NCBI GenBank assembly: GCA_021324885.1
Contig: JAJPIF010000023.1
Span: 124,001 to 188,000, forward strand
DNA from: Pseudomonadota bacterium
GTDB taxonomy: Bacteria > Desulfobacterota > Binatia > Binatales > Binataceae
Direction: 5' to 3'
Length of the DNA: 64,000 nt
Shown piece after piece: positions 51,081 through 62,650 of the stretch. Each line of letters opens with the position of its first letter. Positions within the stretch are counted from its first letter, which is position 1. The notes under the pieces were generated by a model. That model was not told the DNA's origin. It ran no database searches and was given only the letters and a program-made list of their open reading frames with translations. The translations under genes and the position numbers were made by a program.

Positions 51081-52445
51081 TCAGACCATGCCCTCGGCTT
51101 CGTATGAGAGACCCGCGACCAGCCGGCTCATGTCGTAGTTCCATGGGCCTTTCCATCGCGCTACCACGATATTGGCATGATTGTAACCGCTGCGGACCTG
51201 GTCGAACAGACGGTACAGATAAATCGTTTCATCCTCGCCCCGGGAGTTGACCGCCTTGTTGCGCGCCAACCCGGTGAACGCGATCTGAAACAGCTCGACC
51301 GCCAAATCCTTGAGTTTGAAACGCCCTACCGGCGTCTCCAGGCCCATCCTGCTGGCCATCTCGCCCAGCTTCAAACGCTCCTTGTAGTTCCATTGCTTGA
51401 CCAGATCCCATGCGGCCAGCGTGCAATCGTCATCATACAGGATGCCTTTGCACAGCGCGGGGAAGGCCAGAATCGTGGAGGGTGGCTGGCTGTCGGCCGA
51501 ACGAATCTCGACGTATTTCTTGAGCCGGACCTCGGTGAAGATGGTGGTGAGATGGTTCCCCCAATCCTCCAGGATGGCGCGTTCCTTCTGGTATCCGCGC
51601 TCGAGGTATTGGCGGAAAGTAAGGCCTGGGGGACGCGTTAGATCGATGTAATGATGGCCGCGAATCAGAAAATACATCGGCACGTCGAGCGCGTACTCAA
51701 CGTAGTCCTCGAATCCGGCCCCATCGTTGAAGACGAATGCCGGAATGCCGCAACGGTCGGGGTCGGTGTCGGTCCAGACGTGTGCGCGATAGCTCAGGTA
51801 GCCGTTGAGGTCGCCGTCAGTCAGCGGTGAGTTGCCGAAAATCGCATAAAACAGCGGGGTCAGCCCGAAACTCACCCTTAGCTTGCGCATCGCGTCCGCC
51901 TCGTCGCCGTAATCGATATTGGCCTGGACGCCCGCCGTCTGCTTCATCATCCGCTGGCCCAGCCGACCCTTGCGCGCCATGTACGGAAACATGATTCGAT
52001 AACGCGCCTTGGGCAGCAGTTCGATCTGGTCCAGCGGGCTCGCCGGCTGCATCCCAAGACCGAGGATTGCAATTCCCATCTCGCGCGTCACTTCGACCAA
52101 TTCCGAGACGTGGCGCGTAAATTCGCTGTATGCGCAGTGGATGTCAGCGCACTGCTCCCCGGACAGTTCGATTTGGCCGCCCGGTTCCAGCGTGATGGAT
52201 GAGGCCTGGCCCTTGAGCGCGATGATGCGTCCCTCTTCGTCCTCCGGTTCGTAGCCGTAGCGATCGGCCAGCGACCGCAAAATAGCCTCGACGCCGCGCG
52301 GACCGGAGAAAGGGATTGCGCGGCCGCTGTGGGCGTCCACCGCGATCTTTTCGTATTCGGTTCCGATCCGCCATCTGTCGCGGGGCTTGGAGCCGCTTCG
52401 AAAGTACTCGAGCAGTTCCTCTTTGCTCCGGATTTCTTCGCTCAT
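51081..52445 (-). CDS. gshA: Glutamate-cysteine ligase (plant/alphaproteobacterial type)
   Basis: The 454-residue enzyme makes gamma-glutamylcysteine, the first step of glutathione synthesis. WRIGTEYEKIAV near 26 is the Glu-rich metal/ATP loop; ITLEPGGQIELSG, GVQANIDYGDEADAMRKLR, RAHVWTDTDPDRCG and YVEIRSADSQPP are all characteristic of the GCS2-like plant family. Length is normal. No glutathione synthetase is seen nearby, so glutathione or a related thiol could be the product. The gene shares its transcript with gspC and diverges from glpK. Confidence 0.9.
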   Translation of the reverse strand: MSEEIRSKEELLEYFRSGSKPRDRWRIGTEYEKIAVDAHSGRAIPFSGPRGVEAILRSLADRYGYEPEDEEGRIIALKGQASSITLEPGGQIELSGEQCADIHCAYSEFTRHVSELVEVTREMGIAILGLGMQPASPLDQIELLPKARYRIMFPYMARKGRLGQRMMKQTAGVQANIDYGDEADAMRKLRVSFGLTPLFYAIFGNSPLTDGDLNGYLSYRAHVWTDTDPDRCGIPAFVFNDGAGFEDYVEYALDVPMYFLIRGHHYIDLTRPPGLTFRQYLERGYQKERAILEDWGNHLTTIFTEVRLKKYVEIRSADSQPPSTILAFPALCKGILYDDDCTLAAWDLVKQWNYKERLKLGEMASRMGLETPVGRFKLKDLAVELFQIAFTGLARNKAVNSRGEDETIYLYRLFDQVRSGYNHANIVVARWKGPWNYDMSRLVAGLSYEAEGMV

Positions 52446-52574
52446 CGCGTCACTACTCTTATCGGGACCGTCCGATGCGGCCTATCATGGCCATGGCCGA
52501 AGCTCAAGGCAAGCTGATGCGCTGCGCGCAACCGGCTGTTGCCCGCTGCCGCGCCGTTCGTCTAAGACAGGGCA

Positions 52575-54083
52575 ATGGCTCAGCTCGTCCTCACCATCGA
52601 TCAGGGTACCACCGGCACGACGGTCCTGATAATCGACCCGGAAGGGCGCATCCGTGGCCGGGCTTACGGCGAGATACGTCAATTTTTTCCGCGTCCGGGA
52701 TGGGTCGAGCATGATGCGGAGGAGATTTTCAGCACGACTGTCGCTTTGAGCAGGCGCGCGATGCGTGCGGCGCGTGTGCGCGACGGTGAAATCGCAGCCA
52801 TCGGGATAGCCAATCAGCGCGAGACCTTTGTCGTGTGGGAGCGCGCCAGCGGACGGCCGGTGGGCAGGGCGATCGTCTGGCAATGCCGGCGCAGCGCCGC
52901 AATCTGCGCCGGGCTGCGCGCGCGCGAACCTGAAATCGCCAAACGCACCGGGCTGATCGTGGACCCGTATTTTTCCGCGTCCAAACTCAAATGGATGCTT
53001 GACCGCGACCCGCGGCTCCGCCGCCGCGCCGGCCGCGGCGAGTTATGCTTCGGCACCGTCGATAGTTGGTTGATTTTTCGCCTGACGCGCGGCCAGTCGC
53101 ACGTGACGGATTTCACCAACGCCTCGCGTACAATGCTGTTCAATCTGCGCACGCGCAAATGGGATCCCGCGATGCTCGAGTTGTTCGGCGTGCCGCCGGA
53201 GATGCTACCCGAGCCGGTCGCTTCGCGCGGCCCGATTGCCGAAGCCGCCAGAGGCACCATTGCCTCGCGTGCGATTGCGATCGGCGCCGTGGTCGGCGAT
53301 CAACAGTCAGCACTATTCGGCCAGGGTGCCGTAAGGCCGGGTCAGGCCAAAGTTACCTACGGAACCGGCGCGTTTCTCTTGATGCACACTGGCGGCAAGT
53401 TCGTGCGCTCGCGCAACCGGCTGCTGAGCACCGCGGCTTTGGACTCGGACGGCGAGCCGGCCTTTGCCCTGGAGGGCGCGATTTTCGTGGCCGGCGCGGT
53501 CGTGCAATGGCTGCGCGACGGGCTCGGGCTCGTTCGCGAGGCCGCGGATACCGCCCGATTGGCGCTCGCTGCAGGCGAGCGCGGCGAGACCTATGTCGTG
53601 CCTGCGATGGTCGGGTTGGGAGCGCCATGGTGGGACGCGAACGCGCGCGGCGCAATCGTCGGGATCACCCGCTCCACTTCCGCGGCCGACCTGGTTCGCG
53701 CGGCGCTGGATAGTATCGCTTACCAGGTCTGGGACGTCTGCCATGCGATGGAGCGCGATGGCGGCCAGCCGATCGGCGATCTCCGAGCCGACGGCGGCGC
53801 TGCCGCCAACGATTACCTGATGCAGTTCCAGGCCGATATTCTCTCCCGCCCGGTACGGCGCGCCGCGATGCTCGAGGTTACGGCCTTGGGCGCGGCGATG
53901 CTGGCGGGTCTGGCCTGCGGTGTATGGCGCTCAGCCGCGGAACTGGAGCAGCTTCGCGCGGCGGGAACCTTGTTCAGGCCCCGTATGCGAGCCGCCGAGC
54001 GGCAAAGGCTGCTCCAGGGATGGCACGAGGCCGTAAGCCGCGTCCTTACTGCCCCTGCCCGCCGCAAAAACCTCCGGCCATGA
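52575..54083 (+). CDS. glpK: Glycerol kinase
   Basis: The 502-residue FGGY kinase phosphorylates glycerol to glycerol-3-phosphate. LTIDQGTTGTTVLIID is the phosphate-1 loop, WVEHDAEEIF and IGIANQRET are conserved, and GAVVGDQQSALFGQGA plus VTYGTGAFLLMHTG mark the second ATPase-fold half. The catalytic Asp lies in the GDQQSAL segment. No glpF or glpD is adjacent. The 129-base gap to gshA must hold both divergent promoters, but no good pair of elements was found. Confidence 0.95.
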   Translation: MAQLVLTIDQGTTGTTVLIIDPEGRIRGRAYGEIRQFFPRPGWVEHDAEEIFSTTVALSRRAMRAARVRDGEIAAIGIANQRETFVVWERASGRPVGRAIVWQCRRSAAICAGLRAREPEIAKRTGLIVDPYFSASKLKWMLDRDPRLRRRAGRGELCFGTVDSWLIFRLTRGQSHVTDFTNASRTMLFNLRTRKWDPAMLELFGVPPEMLPEPVASRGPIAEAARGTIASRAIAIGAVVGDQQSALFGQGAVRPGQAKVTYGTGAFLLMHTGGKFVRSRNRLLSTAALDSDGEPAFALEGAIFVAGAVVQWLRDGLGLVREAADTARLALAAGERGETYVVPAMVGLGAPWWDANARGAIVGITRSTSAADLVRAALDSIAYQVWDVCHAMERDGGQPIGDLRADGGAAANDYLMQFQADILSRPVRRAAMLEVTALGAAMLAGLACGVWRSAAELEQLRAAGTLFRPRMRAAERQRLLQGWHEAVSRVLTAPARRKNLRP

Positions 54084-54186
54084 AAACGTGCCGAACATGC
54101 GTCACTCACCTTTTCTCGGGTCTAACGAGGGGGGGAGAAAGCGCGTCCATTTTCGTGCCGGCGCCGTCGCAGGCTGGGGCTGAATG

Positions 54187-54453
54187 CTACAGCGGCTTGA
54201 TCTTGGTGGCGACCAGCCCCTTTGAGCTCCAGCCGACGTCGAAACCGACCCGCGCGCCCACGTGCAACAGGTCGATACCGGGCGCGCGTCCACCCAAAGG
54301 CGCGCCGACCACGCTGACGAACGGGAATTGAAAAGGTATTTCGCGGCCGCTGTCGGAGCGGAGCCGGCCTTTGAGCGTCGCTCGGTTCAGGCTGACGATA
54401 ATGCCGCGATAGAAATTGTCCGGGAAGCGTTGGTCGAAAACATCGTCACTCAT
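54187..54453 (-). CDS. Small protein, OB or cold-shock-like fold, hypothetical
   Basis: The 88-residue protein has no signal or membrane helix. NFYRGIIVSLNRATLKGRL, EIPFQFPFVSVVG and LHVGARVGFDVGWSSKGLVATKIKPL suggest five beta strands with the Gly and Val/Phe pattern of a cold-shock or OB fold, but the RNP motifs of true CspA proteins are missing. ATG 54453 has no clear ribosome binding site. It is separated from the upstream CMD gene by 215 bases containing a terminator, and converges with glpK. Confidence 0.5.
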   Translation of the reverse strand: MSDDVFDQRFPDNFYRGIIVSLNRATLKGRLRSDSGREIPFQFPFVSVVGAPLGGRAPGIDLLHVGARVGFDVGWSSKGLVATKIKPL

Positions 54454-54600
54454 TGCAGCATTCGCGATGGGACCTCGATATTGCGGGGCAGAGCGAGGCC
54501 GGAAAAAACGGCCAATCCTTGCCTCAAGTAATCTTAACGGCAGCGGTGGGCGCCCGCCAACTGCCCTGTCGTTTGGTTTGCGGTTTTCAATCGCGAAAAT

Positions 54601-54631
54601 GGCCCGGCGAACCTTGACCGCTCGCCGGGCC
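54601..54631 (-). terminator. Intrinsic terminator of the VOC-CMD pair
   Basis: GGCCCGGCGA (54601-54610) and TCGCCGGGCC (54622-54631) form a perfect 10-bp stem with an 11-base loop. Reading the minus strand, the stem is followed by ATTTTCG, a short T-tract. It lies 38 bases past the CMD stop, so it would end transcription of that gene and shield the small downstream gene. Confidence 0.75.
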
Positions 54632-54668
54632 GCAATCCGTAAGAATCCGCAATCCGACCTGGAAGCGC

Positions 54669-55220
54669 TCAGCCCCCTCTCTGACTGGCTTTGAACACGT
54701 CGACCTTGCCCGCGAAATCGTCGGGTTCGACCTCCGTTGTTTCAAGCAGCCGCGCCAGGCCGGTATAAAAACCGCAGACCATTATGAGCTCGACCAGGGT
54801 TGACGGTCCCAGCTTCTTGTTCAGGGCCAGCACGGCTTCGCGGCTTCCCTTCACGTTTTTGGCCATCTCACCCGCCAGCCGCACGACCAAACCTTCGGTT
54901 TCATCGAAGCATTTGGCGCCGGGATTCTCGATATTGTCGATCTGCTCCTGCGTGACGCCGACGCCCTTGCCGACCACCACATGATGCAGCCATTCGTAAT
55001 TGGAGCCGCACGCCTTGGCGGTCCGCAGGATTGCCAGTTCGCGCAGCTTGGGGTCGAGGTCGCCCCTCATGATCATGTCGCCGAATCCGGCCAGCGCTTT
55101 TTGCGCCTTGTGCGAATTGGCAATCATTCGGGTCACGTTCAGCGTGATCGGGGCCCGTTTAAGCGCGTCGAGCAGCGCCTGCGAGGGGTTGTTCTGGTCA
55201 GCAAAGGGAATCAGAGCCAT
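54669..55220 (-). CDS. Carboxymuconolactone decarboxylase family protein
   Basis: The 183-residue protein is an AhpD-like all-helical CMD member. The core ELAILRTAKACGSNYEWLHHVVVGKGVG holds the conserved Cys/Glu/His; the second Cys of the redox CxxC of AhpD is absent (CGSNYEW), so it is nearer the decarboxylase or unknown subgroup than to a peroxidase. It may act on a lactone or act as an antioxidant. The start follows GGAGGAAC. It is 62 bases downstream of the VOC gene on the same strand, likely one unit. Confidence 0.85.
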   Translation of the reverse strand: MALIPFADQNNPSQALLDALKRAPITLNVTRMIANSHKAQKALAGFGDMIMRGDLDPKLRELAILRTAKACGSNYEWLHHVVVGKGVGVTQEQIDNIENPGAKCFDETEGLVVRLAGEMAKNVKGSREAVLALNKKLGPSTLVELIMVCGFYTGLARLLETTEVEPDDFAGKVDVFKASQRGG

Positions 55221-55282
55221 CGTTGTTCCTCCTGTTCAGCGGCTTTGAGATGGACGCCGGCCAGCCGGTTGCGCCGCGGCGC

Positions 55283-56161
55283 TTATTCGTGGTGCGCCAT
55301 GCCCCAGTTCCAGGCGTCATGGCCGGGTTCGTAGTGCATGATGTTCTGATTGGGGTTGCGGTTGACCAGCGGCCGCATGAACATCGGCGAGGTCATGCTG
55401 CGCACCTCGTGTTCGATCGTAAAGAGCGGCTGATTGCTTTGCGGGTCGACGATTTCCTTGAAGCGATATTGCCAGCGGTTGCTTTCCTCGAAGATCAATC
55501 CGCGCTGGAGCAGGCGCTGGTAGGGCCCCGAGAAATCCGCGATATAGATTGCGATATGATGGCCGTCGTACTCGGGCAACGGCCGGTCGGTTTCGCGAAA
55601 CAGCAGGTGCTGGCCGACGCCTGAGTTCACCCGCGCGCATCGCCCGGTCCGATCCTCGATTACCTCGGCGCGCGTCCCCATGATTTCGGTGTAAAAGCGG
55701 GCGATACCCTCCGCCGTTTTCTGCGGCACCTCGAATTCCACATAAGGCATCCCGAGCGAGACGGGACCGAAACGCGGGGCCGGTTCGTGGCATCGGATCC
55801 GGTTGCCCCACGGACAGACGGCTTCGACAAAGGTCTCGTCTTCGTGAAAGTCGAAGGCGGTGTTATCCAGATTTTTGCGCACCTTGTTCAGCCGCTTCAA
55901 CAGTGCGGCGCGGTCGGGGATGACCAGTCCGGTAATCCCGCGCAGCACCTGGGGCTTGTTGGTCGGCAGATGGAATTGGCAGCGCCCGACGTTGACCCAC
56001 ATGTTGCGCGGCCCGGTCATCAGGTAGGGATCACGCGTCAAACCCAGACCACTGACGTAAAACACGGTGGCGAGTTGCGGATCAGGAACGGTTACATTGA
56101 CGTGCTCCAGCGCAACGATGTTGCCAACGTCTTCAGCGCGGCGATCATAGGAAGTATCCAT
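55283..56161 (-). CDS. VOC-fold (glyoxalase/extradiol dioxygenase-like) protein
   Basis: The 292-residue protein has two vicinal-oxygen-chelate modules. First: VALEHVNVTVPDPQLATVFY with His in the metal-ligand position, and FVEAVCPWGNRIRCHEP. Second: MPYVEFEVPQKTAEGIARFYTEI and HHIAIYIADFSGPYQRLLQRG. The metal ligands cannot be confirmed; extradiol dioxygenases use His-His-Glu. The C-terminal YRFKEIVDPQ, FTIEHEVRSMTSPMF is unlike glyoxalase I. Start follows GGAGGTCGC. It is co-oriented with the CMD gene and may belong to a catabolic step. Confidence 0.8.
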   Translation of the reverse strand: MDTSYDRRAEDVGNIVALEHVNVTVPDPQLATVFYVSGLGLTRDPYLMTGPRNMWVNVGRCQFHLPTNKPQVLRGITGLVIPDRAALLKRLNKVRKNLDNTAFDFHEDETFVEAVCPWGNRIRCHEPAPRFGPVSLGMPYVEFEVPQKTAEGIARFYTEIMGTRAEVIEDRTGRCARVNSGVGQHLLFRETDRPLPEYDGHHIAIYIADFSGPYQRLLQRGLIFEESNRWQYRFKEIVDPQSNQPLFTIEHEVRSMTSPMFMRPLVNRNPNQNIMHYEPGHDAWNWGMAHHE

Positions 56162-56252
56162 AGCGACCTCCCTGCTTAATCCTGCACATTTCGGTTGCGT
56201 CCGACTGTAAGCTGCAACCTAGCAGGGTCGGGCGAAGGAAAACAACGCCGTC

Positions 56253-56299
56253 GCGCCTGCGCGGCGCGGTGTTCGCGCTCAACTGCGCCGCGCAGGCGC
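56253..56299 (-). terminator. 15-bp perfect stem after katG
   Basis: GCGCCTGCGCGGCGC (56253-56267) and its exact reverse complement (56285-56299) flank a 17-base loop. It is 35 bases past the katG stop. On the minus strand the stem is followed seven bases later by TTGTTTTCC, a weak T-tract. The stem is unusually long and GC-only, so it should halt or strongly protect the katG transcript. Confidence 0.65.
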
Positions 56300-56333
56300 A
56301 CCAACGGCTGCCATCGTGACCGCTTCGGTTAAC

Positions 56334-58577
<2,244 letters not shown>

Positions 58578-58597
58578 TTAGATTTGCCCTTTGTTTA

Positions 58598-58630
58598 GAC
58601 TTAATTAAAAGAAAGACGGCTTTAAGTCAA
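58598..58630 (-). promoter_or_regulatory. katG promoter overlapped by a 7-bp dyad
   Basis: On the minus strand TTGACT (58625-58630 on the plus) and TAATTA (58602-58607) are 17 bases apart, a good sigma70-type promoter for katG. GACTTAA (58598-58604) and TTAAGTC (58622-58628) are a perfect inverted repeat, 17 bases apart, each arm covering one promoter element. The AT-rich stretch is a sharp drop in GC. It is the likely operator of the divergent Fur/PerR-family regulator. Confidence 0.6.
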
Positions 58631-58682
58631 GTGCCGATTCTGCTATGGTTGATTGGAGCAGGCGATTGGCGGTGCCAACACC

Positions 58683-59165
58683 GTGAGAAGGGCGCGAAGA
58701 CAAATTGCAGCAACCGGTACTGCGCCGTTATTGGAGCGGTTGCGCCGGCGCGGTTTGCGTTTGACGGCCCAGCGCCGGGTGATCGCCGAGGCTCTGGACG
58801 GAGCGCATGTGCACATTACTGCCGACGAAGTGTTCGAGCGGGCGTCCGCGCGCCTGCCCGAGATCAGCCGGGCCACCGTCTACAATACGCTCAACCAGTT
58901 CCACGCGCTCGGCGAGTTGCGTGAAATCACGCTCGATGCCGGTCCGAAGCGCTATGACCCCAACGCCGCAGCTCGCCATCAGCATCTGGTCTGCGATCGA
59001 TGCGGGACCATCCGCGACGTGGTGCCGCAGGGCGATGTCAGGCTTCCCGACGACCAGCTCTACGGTTTTGCGATCAACGATATCGAGATGATCTTTCGCG
59101 GCCTGTGTCCGGCCTGTGCGGGGCCGCGCTCGGGGTCGGCGGCGAGTCCGAAGCGACCGCGCTGA
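58683..59165 (+). CDS. Fur-family regulator, PerR-like
   Basis: The 160-residue protein has a winged-helix domain (about 14-80, RRGLRLTAQRRVIAEAL, ISRATVYNTLNQF) and a metal-binding C-terminal domain. Counting from GTG 58683, His44, Asp92, His99, His101 and Asp112 fall at the PerR manganese/iron positions (Bacillus His37, Asp85, His91, His93, Asp104); Asp rather than Glu at the last favours PerR over Fur. Cys104/107 and 142/145 are the structural zinc pairs. An in-frame TTG at 58653 is another start. Divergent from katG, it probably represses it until peroxide oxidises the metal site. Confidence 0.88.
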   Translation: MRRARRQIAATGTAPLLERLRRRGLRLTAQRRVIAEALDGAHVHITADEVFERASARLPEISRATVYNTLNQFHALGELREITLDAGPKRYDPNAAARHQHLVCDRCGTIRDVVPQGDVRLPDDQLYGFAINDIEMIFRGLCPACAGPRSGSAASPKRPR

Positions 59166-59292
59166 CGGGGCGCTTTATTGCGCTATCGCTGGAGCGGCGG
59201 CAACTCGAACAGCAAACCTGGACCGAGATTTCCTGGGATGATTCGGGGCCGGTCAAATCTGAATCGGGCTCGCCGACCCCAAAGTGGGACGG

Positions 59293-61494
59293 TCAATCAG
59301 GTTCGTCCGGGACCAATTTCAGCCGGCCCTGGCGATTGGCAGTTCGCGCGGCCTGGCGCTCTTTGCCTTTGACACCCCTGGCGCCGGCCCGGGTTTGGCC
59401 GCGCGCGGACCTGGAGCGGGTCGCGGAAGCGCCGTTGGCGGGCGGTCGCGCTGCACCGTTGCTGTCCGTTTCGATGCCCAGCGCGCGCATCTCCAGGCGC
59501 TTGATCTGATCGCGCAACTGGGCGGCCCGTTCGTACTCCAGTTCGTCCGCCGCCGCTCTCATCTCGCGGCGCAGTTCGCTGATGCGTTGCGACAGTTCGT
59601 GGGGCGGCGCGTACTCCAGGGCGTCCTCCGCTGACGGGTTCACATCCGGGACCACTTCCCATTCCGGCGAGTACATCTCCACCAGCGAGGCGTCGATTGC
59701 CTTGATGATGGTTTGCGGCGTGATGCCGTTTTCACGGTTGAATTGCAATTGCCTGGCGCGGCGCCGGTTGGTTTCATCGATCGCCTTGCGCATCGACTCG
59801 GTGACGTGGTCGGCGTACATCAGCACCCGGCCGTTGACGTTGCGCGCGGCCCGCCCGATGGTCTGAATCAGCGAGCGCTCCGATCGCAGGTAGCCTTCCT
59901 TGTCGGCGTCCAGAATCGCCACCAGCGAGACTTCCGGCAGGTCCAGTCCCTCGCGCAGCAGGTTGATTCCGACCAGCACGTCGAAGTCGCCCTTGCGCAG
60001 GCTGCGGATGATCTCGACGCGTTCGATGGTGTCGATGTCCGAATGCAGATAGCGCACGCGCACGCCGAGTTCCTGGTAATAGTCGGTCAAATCCTCGGCC
60101 ATCTTTTTGGTCAGACAGGTGACCAATACGCGCTCGTTGCGTTCGACCCGGCGGCGAATTTCCTCGAGTAAATCATCGACCTGGGTGCCGGCTTTGCGCA
60201 CCTCGATTTCGGGATCGACCAGACCGGTGGGGCGGATCAGCTGCTCCACGATCAGGCCTTGGGAGCGGCGCAATTCATAATCGCCCGGGGTGGCCGAAAC
60301 ATAGATCGCCTGGTTGATGAAGGATTCGAATTCCTCGAAATTCAGGGGGCGGTTGTCCAGCGCCGAGGGCAGCCGGAAACCGTAATCGACCAGCGTTTGT
60401 TTGCGCGATCGATCGCCGCGGTACATTCCGCCGATTTGCGGCACCGTAACATGGCTTTCGTCGATGAACAGCAGATAATTTTTGGGAAAGTAATCCAGCA
60501 GCACCGGCGGCGGCTGTCCGGGACGGCGGCCGGTCAGATGGCGCGAGTAGTTCTCGATTCCCGGACAGATGCCCATTTCGGAGAGCAGTTCGAGGTCGTA
60601 CATCGTGCGCTGCTCCAGGCGCTGCGCTTCGAGCAGTTTGTTCTGTTGACGCAACTCCTCCAGGCGCTCGCGCAGCTCCTGGCGGATATTTCGTACCGCC
60701 ACCTCCAGCCGGTCCGAGGTCGTTACGTAATGCGACGCCGGATAGATTGCGACGCTGGCCAGGCGCCGAATCACCTGTCCGCGCAGGGGATCGATTTCAT
60801 ACAGCCCTTCCACTTCGTCGCCGAAGAACTCGATGCGCACGGCGCGGCTTTCCTCGTATGCCGGAAAGACCTCGACGGTGTCGCCGCGCACCCGGAAAGT
60901 GCCGCGATGGAAGTCGTAGTCGTTGCGTTGGTACTGGATATCCACAAGCTTGCGCAGTACGCGGTCGCGCTCGACCCGCTGTCCCTCCTCGAGGAACACC
61001 AGCATCTCGAAGTAAACTTCGGGTTCGCCCAGGCCGTAGATGCAGGAAACGGAGGCGACGATCAGGACGTCATTGCGCTCCAGCAGGGCTTTGGTCGCGG
61101 AATGGCGCAGCTTGTCGATTTCGTCATTTATGCTGGAATCCTTCTCGATGTACGTATCAGTGGAGGGGACGTAGGCTTCGGGCTGATAGTAATCATAATA
61201 GGAGACGAAGTAGCGGACTGCGTTTTCGGGAAACAGGCTTTTGAATTCATTATAAAGCTGCGCCGCCAGGGTTTTATTGGGCGCCATGACCAGCGTGGGC
61301 CGGTTAACCCGCGCGATCACATTGGCCATCGTGAAGGTTTTGCCCGAGCCGGTGACGCCCAGCAGCACCTGGCTGGGAACCCCATCGAGCAGGTTGCGGG
61401 TCAACGCTTCGATTGCCGCGGGTTGATCGCCCTGCGGCTGGTAATTGGATACCAGCTTGAAGGAACCTTCCTTGCCACGCGCCAAAGACAACAT
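59293..61494 (-). CDS. uvrB: Excinuclease ABC subunit UvrB
   Basis: The 733-residue helicase-like protein verifies damage in nucleotide excision repair. GVTGSGKT is at 46-53; the beta-hairpin [59 protein letters not shown] and the helicase motif [13 protein letters not shown] follow. A UVR domain ([23 protein letters not shown]-like, about 655-690) and a basic Ala/Arg-rich tail end the protein. ATG 61494 gives the usual N-terminus; a GTG 72 bases upstream would add 24 unlike residues. It is convergent with the PerR-like gene. Confidence 0.95.
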   Translation of the reverse strand: MLSLARGKEGSFKLVSNYQPQGDQPAAIEALTRNLLDGVPSQVLLGVTGSGKTFTMANVIARVNRPTLVMAPNKTLAAQLYNEFKSLFPENAVRYFVSYYDYYQPEAYVPSTDTYIEKDSSINDEIDKLRHSATKALLERNDVLIVASVSCIYGLGEPEVYFEMLVFLEEGQRVERDRVLRKLVDIQYQRNDYDFHRGTFRVRGDTVEVFPAYEESRAVRIEFFGDEVEGLYEIDPLRGQVIRRLASVAIYPASHYVTTSDRLEVAVRNIRQELRERLEELRQQNKLLEAQRLEQRTMYDLELLSEMGICPGIENYSRHLTGRRPGQPPPVLLDYFPKNYLLFIDESHVTVPQIGGMYRGDRSRKQTLVDYGFRLPSALDNRPLNFEEFESFINQAIYVSATPGDYELRRSQGLIVEQLIRPTGLVDPEIEVRKAGTQVDDLLEEIRRRVERNERVLVTCLTKKMAEDLTDYYQELGVRVRYLHSDIDTIERVEIIRSLRKGDFDVLVGINLLREGLDLPEVSLVAILDADKEGYLRSERSLIQTIGRAARNVNGRVLMYADHVTESMRKAIDETNRRRARQLQFNRENGITPQTIIKAIDASLVEMYSPEWEVVPDVNPSAEDALEYAPPHELSQRISELRREMRAAADELEYERAAQLRDQIKRLEMRALGIETDSNGAARPPANGASATRSRSARGQTRAGARGVKGKERQAARTANRQGRLKLVPDEPD

Positions 61495-61680
61495 CGCACC
61501 GCAAATCGTAGCACTGACGGGGTGAGCGGATAAATCGGGGCGAAAGCGCGAGGAGAAATTGTCCACAGCCCCGTTTCGTGAAAATTCAGCTCATGTTAAA
61601 AGCTCTTGGCATCGCGATGAAGGTTCAGCTATTTATTGAGGCCGAATGCGACTTGGTGATGGGTGTGGCGCTGTTGGACC

Positions 61681-61757
61681 GCGCCTGGGGAAAGGCGAGC
61701 CAGCGCTCTGGCGGGCATGGCAGTCTTCGCAGAGATTGGGTGGGTCTCTTTTTTTTT
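61681..61757 (+). ncRNA. Candidate small RNA 3' region ending in a T-tract
   Basis: In a 413-base gap between uvrB and the OmpA gene, three hairpins stand in a row: CGCCT/AGGCG (61681-61696), GCCAG-CGCT-CTGGC (61698-61711) and AGAGA/TCTCT (61730-61749), the last followed by nine T (61749-61757). This has the form of a small RNA ending in an intrinsic terminator. The 5' end and promoter are unknown, and there is no protein gene here that needs terminating. The rest of the gap (61495-61680) shows nothing else clear. Confidence 0.35.
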
Positions 61758-61770
61758 ATGCCAGTAGGAC

Positions 61771-61798
61771 TTGAAAAATCCGCAAATTTTTGTATTTA
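61771..61798 (+). promoter_or_regulatory. Promoter of the OmpA-like lipoprotein gene
   Basis: TTGAAA (61771-61776) and TATTTA (61793-61798) are 16 bases apart and close to sigma70 consensus, in an AT-rich patch. Start would be near 61805, giving a leader of about 100 bases to the ATG at 61908, which has GGAGG at 61899. Confidence 0.55.
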
Positions 61799-61907
61799 GG
61801 ATGCGGCGGTTTCGTTGAAGCCGAATGAACTATCAGTAAAATTGCCCGCAAGCATTGAGGGCACTTGGGTGGAAGCCTGGCTAATAGGAACCAGATGGAG
61901 GAGGTTA

Positions 61908-62636
61908 ATGGGCACTAAACACCGATTGTTCGTCAAAACCGCAGCGCTGGCCGGCGTGATGTTTCTGATGGCTGGGTGCGCACAAATCTCGTCGTGGCAA
62001 AGCTCGCTGCAGGAGCCACGCGAATGGGACGGTTGCGCTCTGGGAGGCGCTCTGGCTGGCGCCGCCGCCGGTGGCATCGGCTCCTATTTCGTGGCTCATT
62101 ACACCGGCCACGGAACTGACCGCAGCAATGTCGAAGCCGTATATGTGCCGATCTTCACGATTATTGGCGGCGGTCTCGGCACTATCGCTGGACACTACCT
62201 GTGCGATCCAATAATTCCGCCGCCGCCGCCCGCTCCGGTTACGGCCGAAGCTCCGCCGCCGCCCCCGCCTCCTCCGCCGGCTCCAGCCCCGCAGGAGCGT
62301 ATCGTTTTGCGCGGCGTGCACTTCGATTTCAACCGCTACAACATCCGGCCTGACGCACGGCCCATCCTGGATGAAGCGGCTGAGATTCTCAGCAAACATC
62401 CCGATGTTACGGTGGACGTCAACGGATACTGCGATGCGATCGGCAGCTATCGCTACAACCTGAAGCTGTCGCAGCGTCGCGCCGCCGCAGTCGCCCGTTA
62501 CCTCGAAGCTCACGGGATTGCCGCCAGCCGCCTGGTTACTCACGGATACGGCAAGACCCATTTCGTGGCGACCAACCGGACGGCTGAAGGACGTGCGCAA
62601 AACCGGCGCGTTGAACTGGTGCCGGTCGGCTCGTGA
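61908..62636 (+). CDS. OmpA-family lipoprotein
   Basis: The 242-residue protein has a lipoprotein signal (AALAGVMFLMAGC, lipobox Cys at about 22), a Gly/Ala-rich segment with glycine-zipper character (GGALAGAAAGGIGSYF), a Pro-rich hinge (about 101-120) and an OmpA peptidoglycan-binding domain (about 125-242; VHFDFNRYNIRPDA, NGYCDAIGSYRYNLKLSQRRA, NRTAEGRAQNRRVEL). It would anchor the outer membrane to the wall in the manner of Pal. GYCDAIGS has Cys in the usual GHTD/GYTD position. RBS GGAGG precedes ATG 61908. Confidence 0.88.
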   Translation: MGTKHRLFVKTAALAGVMFLMAGCAQISSWQSSLQEPREWDGCALGGALAGAAAGGIGSYFVAHYTGHGTDRSNVEAVYVPIFTIIGGGLGTIAGHYLCDPIIPPPPPAPVTAEAPPPPPPPPPAPAPQERIVLRGVHFDFNRYNIRPDARPILDEAAEILSKHPDVTVDVNGYCDAIGSYRYNLKLSQRRAAAVARYLEAHGIAASRLVTHGYGKTHFVATNRTAEGRAQNRRVELVPVGS

Positions 62637-62650
62637 GGGACTGACGCTTA

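Noticed and set aside
61578-61799. 73-codon frame between uvrB and the OmpA gene
   Set aside because: It crosses the hairpins, the T-tract and the promoter and lacks a ribosome binding site; the region fits RNA or regulation better.
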